Source of the DNA: Erwinia sp. JUb26
GTDB taxonomy: Bacteria > Pseudomonadota > Gammaproteobacteria > Enterobacterales > Enterobacteriaceae
Reading direction: 5' to 3'
NCBI RefSeq assembly: GCF_003751505.1
Contig: NZ_RJVB01000004.1
Span: forward strand, 124,001-188,000
DNA length: 64,000 nt
A model generated the notes under the pieces. That model was not told the DNA's origin. It did no database searches and was given only the letters and a program-made list of their open reading frames with translations. Position 1 is the stretch's first letter; every line of letters begins with the position of its first letter. Shown here one piece after another: positions 61,734 through 64,000 of this stretch. The position numbers were made by a program, and so were the translations under genes.

Positions 61734-62729
61734 TTATCGGGGAAGGTATTTGGCAAGGGCCTGATTGATAGGAACGTCCAGCGTCGAGTCGTAGAATGTG
61801 GCGACATCGGCCGGTTTTTCCAGCAGCCCGGTGGCGTACAGCGTGTCGGCTACGTCCTGCTGGGACTTGAGCGCTTCAGGCGAAACCACGAGGTAGTGGG
61901 ATGGGCCCTGGACGTACTCTGCTTTGATGTCCGCCAGTGCCACGTCGTAGGGGCGGCCGGTCGGGTCGGCTGATACTTTAGCCCAGGCTTCCGGGTGCGT
62001 TTCGGCATAGTGGTAAGCGGCGTTCAGGCGGCCGATATAGTCGGCGAAGGCGGCGCGTTTACCAGGGTCTTGCAGCGAAATTTCTGACGCCGCAATCGGG
62101 AAATTGCCGGACAGAATATTCTCGGCGCTGGCCAACTGGGTAGCGCCGCGCAGTTCGGCGGCTTTAATCGAGTTGCCGTAGCTGGCGAAGGCGTCGATAC
62201 CGCCGCTGAATAGCGCGGTGACGCCATCGGCGGTGGTAATTTCTACACGCTGAATGTCGTCCCATTTCAGACCGGCGTTTTTCAGCATCTGATACAGGAA
62301 ATAATGGGCGGTGGTGGATTTAATATAGCCGACGCGTTTGCCTTTTAATTCCGCCACGCTTTTTATCGGCGAATTGGGCGGAACGATCAATTCCTGATGC
62401 AGGGTGGAGCTGTTTTTAATCGCGATAATTTTGAAATTACCCTTATTTGCTGCCAGCGACGCAAATACCGGCGGAATTTCGCTGGTGACGGCGAAATCCA
62501 CTTTGTTGGCCGCCATTGCTTCCAGCCCCAGCGCGCCGCCCTGGAAGGCCTGATACGTAACGCGATAGGGTGTATCGTCCAGTTTCGCCAGCTTTAACAC
62601 CGCCTGTTCGACTTTCCAGCCGGTGCTGGCCACGCTCAAGGTGGTCTTGCTCAGGTCGGGGGCGGCGATGGCACTTTGTGCAGCCAACGCCAGCAAGGTA
62701 AATACCCAGCCGAAAGATCTTATTCTCAT
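61734..62729 (-). CDS. Periplasmic binding protein, SsuA/nitrate-sulfonate-taurine type
   Basis: A 331-residue binding protein with a Sec signal (VFTLLALAAQSAIAA, cleavage near 22). VASTGWKVEQAVLKLAKLDD, GLEAMAANKVDFAVTSEIPP, SVAELKGKRVGYIKSTTAHY and FSGGIDAFASYGNSIKAAEL are SsuA-like. It is the first gene of the operon and probably defines its substrate, a sulfonate or other small acid. CAGGAAACAGGAC precedes the ATG. Confidence 0.92.
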   Translation of the reverse strand: MRIRSFGWVFTLLALAAQSAIAAPDLSKTTLSVASTGWKVEQAVLKLAKLDDTPYRVTYQAFQGGALGLEAMAANKVDFAVTSEIPPVFASLAANKGNFKIIAIKNSSTLHQELIVPPNSPIKSVAELKGKRVGYIKSTTAHYFLYQMLKNAGLKWDDIQRVEITTADGVTALFSGGIDAFASYGNSIKAAELRGATQLASAENILSGNFPIAASEISLQDPGKRAAFADYIGRLNAAYHYAETHPEAWAKVSADPTGRPYDVALADIKAEYVQGPSHYLVVSPEALKSQQDVADTLYATGLLEKPADVATFYDSTLDVPINQALAKYLPR

Positions 62730-63131
62730 GTCCTGTTTCCTGTTGTATTGGTATTTTTAATTGATGCCACTGCAACGTTATTCGTGGTCGAGAATAAGAT
62801 AATATTTGTGATATATGTACGTTTTCGTCATGCTTTTTATAGCATTGCTTATGCGGAAGTTTATTAGGTTCTCAAAATAACTAGATCAATAGAAATATCC
62901 GTATATTCGAGGCGGATATTAGGGTTTTGCTGTTACAATAATTGTTGAAGCTGCTTTTAAATGTTCGCTATTCAGCTAAATATCAGGTCTAGGTTATCGT
63001 CTGCATCCCCAAAGTGAGATTACTAAATTGCGCTAACAACATTGTCAAAGCTCAGTAGAAATGTCTAATTACTGGCTCATTAGGAATGTCTAATAAGGAA
63101 AAATATATCTCGGTTAAACTGCTCTTACGGT
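62730..63131. other. AT-rich gap upstream of the SsuABC-type operon (about 400 bp)
   Basis: No gene is supported. It includes the promoter region of the binding-protein gene and two AATGTCTAAT repeats (63060-63069 and 63085-63094, 25 bases apart) that look like part of a degraded IS end. Confidence 0.5.
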
Positions 63132-63578
63132 TTAGGGAAATTGAAGCGCCTGCCACAACCGTTCGACATGATTGAACCACGGCGAGTAAACCGGCTGGTA
63201 AAACACCATGGACTTCGGGTTTGCTTTCAGCCAGCACAACGTTTCACGGCTTTTGTGGATGATTATGCTGACTCTTCTGGCTCTGACTGCGTCCTGTGCC
63301 ATCCGTTTTCGACGCGATGGTTTTGCCATGGCCTCCTGAAGAATGTCGGTTTTGAGGCGTTCTTCGGCATACATCTTTTTTAGGCGGCGGTTTTCGTCTT
63401 CCAGCTCTTTCAGACGGGTCATCATGGAGGCGTCCATACCGCCATAGCGTGAATACCATTTATAGAAACTGCCACTGCTCATGCCATGCTCGCGGCACAG
63501 TTCAGCCACCGGCGTACCGACCTCTGCCTGCTTCAGAACGGCCTTGATCTGGCTGTCGGTAAAACGTGATTTTTTCAT
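63132..63578 (-). pseudogene. Chimeric transposase remnant: IS3-family OrfA/OrfB start joined to IS630-type C-terminus
   Basis: A 148-codon frame. Residues 1-85 are IS3-family OrfA (KKSRFTDSQIKAVLKQAEVG, HTH, then EDENRRLKKMYAEERLK leucine zipper). Residues about 86-105 (KPSRRKRMAQDAVRARRVS) resemble the beginning of OrfB. From about residue 106 the sequence changes to IIHKSRETLCWLKANPK...YSPWFNHVERLWQAL, the C-terminal end of an IS630-family DDE transposase. Neither catalytic core is present, so this is debris of two different IS elements fused in frame near 63263. Confidence 0.8.
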
Positions 63579-64000
63579 AGAGAGCTCCCCGGTTCAGATT
63601 ACGAGAAAATTGTACTTATGAACACACCGGTTTTTCGAGAGGATTACCGACTGGCGAAACGGGAAATATGAAGAAAAACCAACCGACATTACTAATTGAA
63701 GGTTGTATCTAATCTTGGGGGCAGGTCATGGCTAAGGGCTACTGCAGGTATTCAAGCCACTTGCGGCATCCCGTTGTGTTAACAGCAAATTTACTTGATA
63801 TAGCTTACTGTTAAGAATAAATTGGTAAACAATATGAATGAATATGTCTGAAACAGTTCATTTTACAAGATAGTTAAGTGTTTATAACATTTTTATCTAA
63901 ATCGTGTTGGATTCAGAAAAAAACAAACTATAGGCTGGGCAATTACGATGGGATTCATAGGGCTGGTTAGTACACATTACTATAGTAATCTGAGCGGATC
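63579..64000. other. IS flank and AT-rich end of window
   Basis: Apart from the IS end at 63702-63728 I see no gene in this stretch; it is AT-rich and non-coding in all frames. Confidence 0.5.
63702..63728. mobile_element. IS end (27 bp) near the OrfA remnant
   Basis: GTTGTATCTAAT then CTTGGGGGCAGGTCA. As seen from the minus-strand OrfA it is the upstream end (TGACCTGCCCCC outward), about 125 bases from the OrfA start. The second copy lies at 57713-57739. Confidence 0.7.

Noticed and set aside
1..64000. CRISPR arrays, tRNA or rRNA genes, phage structural genes
   Set aside because: I saw no regularly spaced repeats with unique spacers, no cloverleaf with a T-loop consensus, and no phage structural modules apart from the VgrG/PAAR tail-like proteins, which belong to T6SS.

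Overview
The window comes from a gamma-proteobacterium, most likely an Enterobacterales member of the Erwinia/Pantoea type. This rests on E. coli-like codon use and Shine-Dalgarno sites, E. coli-like CodBA, EmrAB-type, YbdH/HcxA-like and Gcd-like proteins, and a VgrG/PAAR type VI secretion island. It is an accessory, catabolic stretch: I see no rRNA, tRNA, CRISPR array or housekeeping operon.

Layout. 1-8.2 kb: a minus-strand operon (PotABCD-type ABC transporter plus a creatinase-like M24 protein cut by the window edge) diverges from a sugar-isomerase-like TIM-barrel gene, a GntR and a LysR regulator. 8.2-12.9 kb: a universal stress protein and a three-part efflux pump (MFS, HlyD, outer-membrane factor). 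13-23.5 kb: an orphan T6SS module: VgrG, DUF4123 adaptor, VasX-like membrane toxin, three tandem putative immunity genes, an unknown membrane protein and a PAAR protein. 23.9-30.6 kb: a polar amino-acid ABC transporter with two binding proteins, an amine-oxidase-like flavoprotein and an old-yellow-enzyme/N-demethylase-like protein. 30.7-40.4 kb: two small unknown genes, a MocR regulator and a complete Nit1C (nitrilase, nitrogen-starvation) cluster ending in an AMP-forming ligase. 40.5-52.9 kb: three membrane PQQ dehydrogenases surrounding a codB-pucR-codA operon. 53-57.7 kb: two TIM-barrel isomerase/dehydratase genes, a sugar porter and a LacI regulator (inositol-like catabolism). 57.8-62.7 kb: an aminotransferase/hydroxyacid-dehydrogenase/SsuABC-type operon lying between two copies of an IS end. 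63-64 kb: degraded IS sequences.

The most striking regulatory signal is four sequences with the sigma-54 -24/-12 form (GG-N10-GC). Two are divergent at 4.9 and 5.3 kb, one precedes the Nit1C cluster and one precedes codB. Each region carries NtrC-like GTGCA/GGTGC elements roughly 100-220 bp upstream. With the gene contents (nitrilase, cytosine deaminase, creatinase-like hydrolase, amine transport), this part of the window looks like a nitrogen-scavenging island.

The most striking protein-level signal is the immunity triplet behind the VasX-like toxin. The three copies are nearly identical at both ends but carry completely different membrane hairpins.
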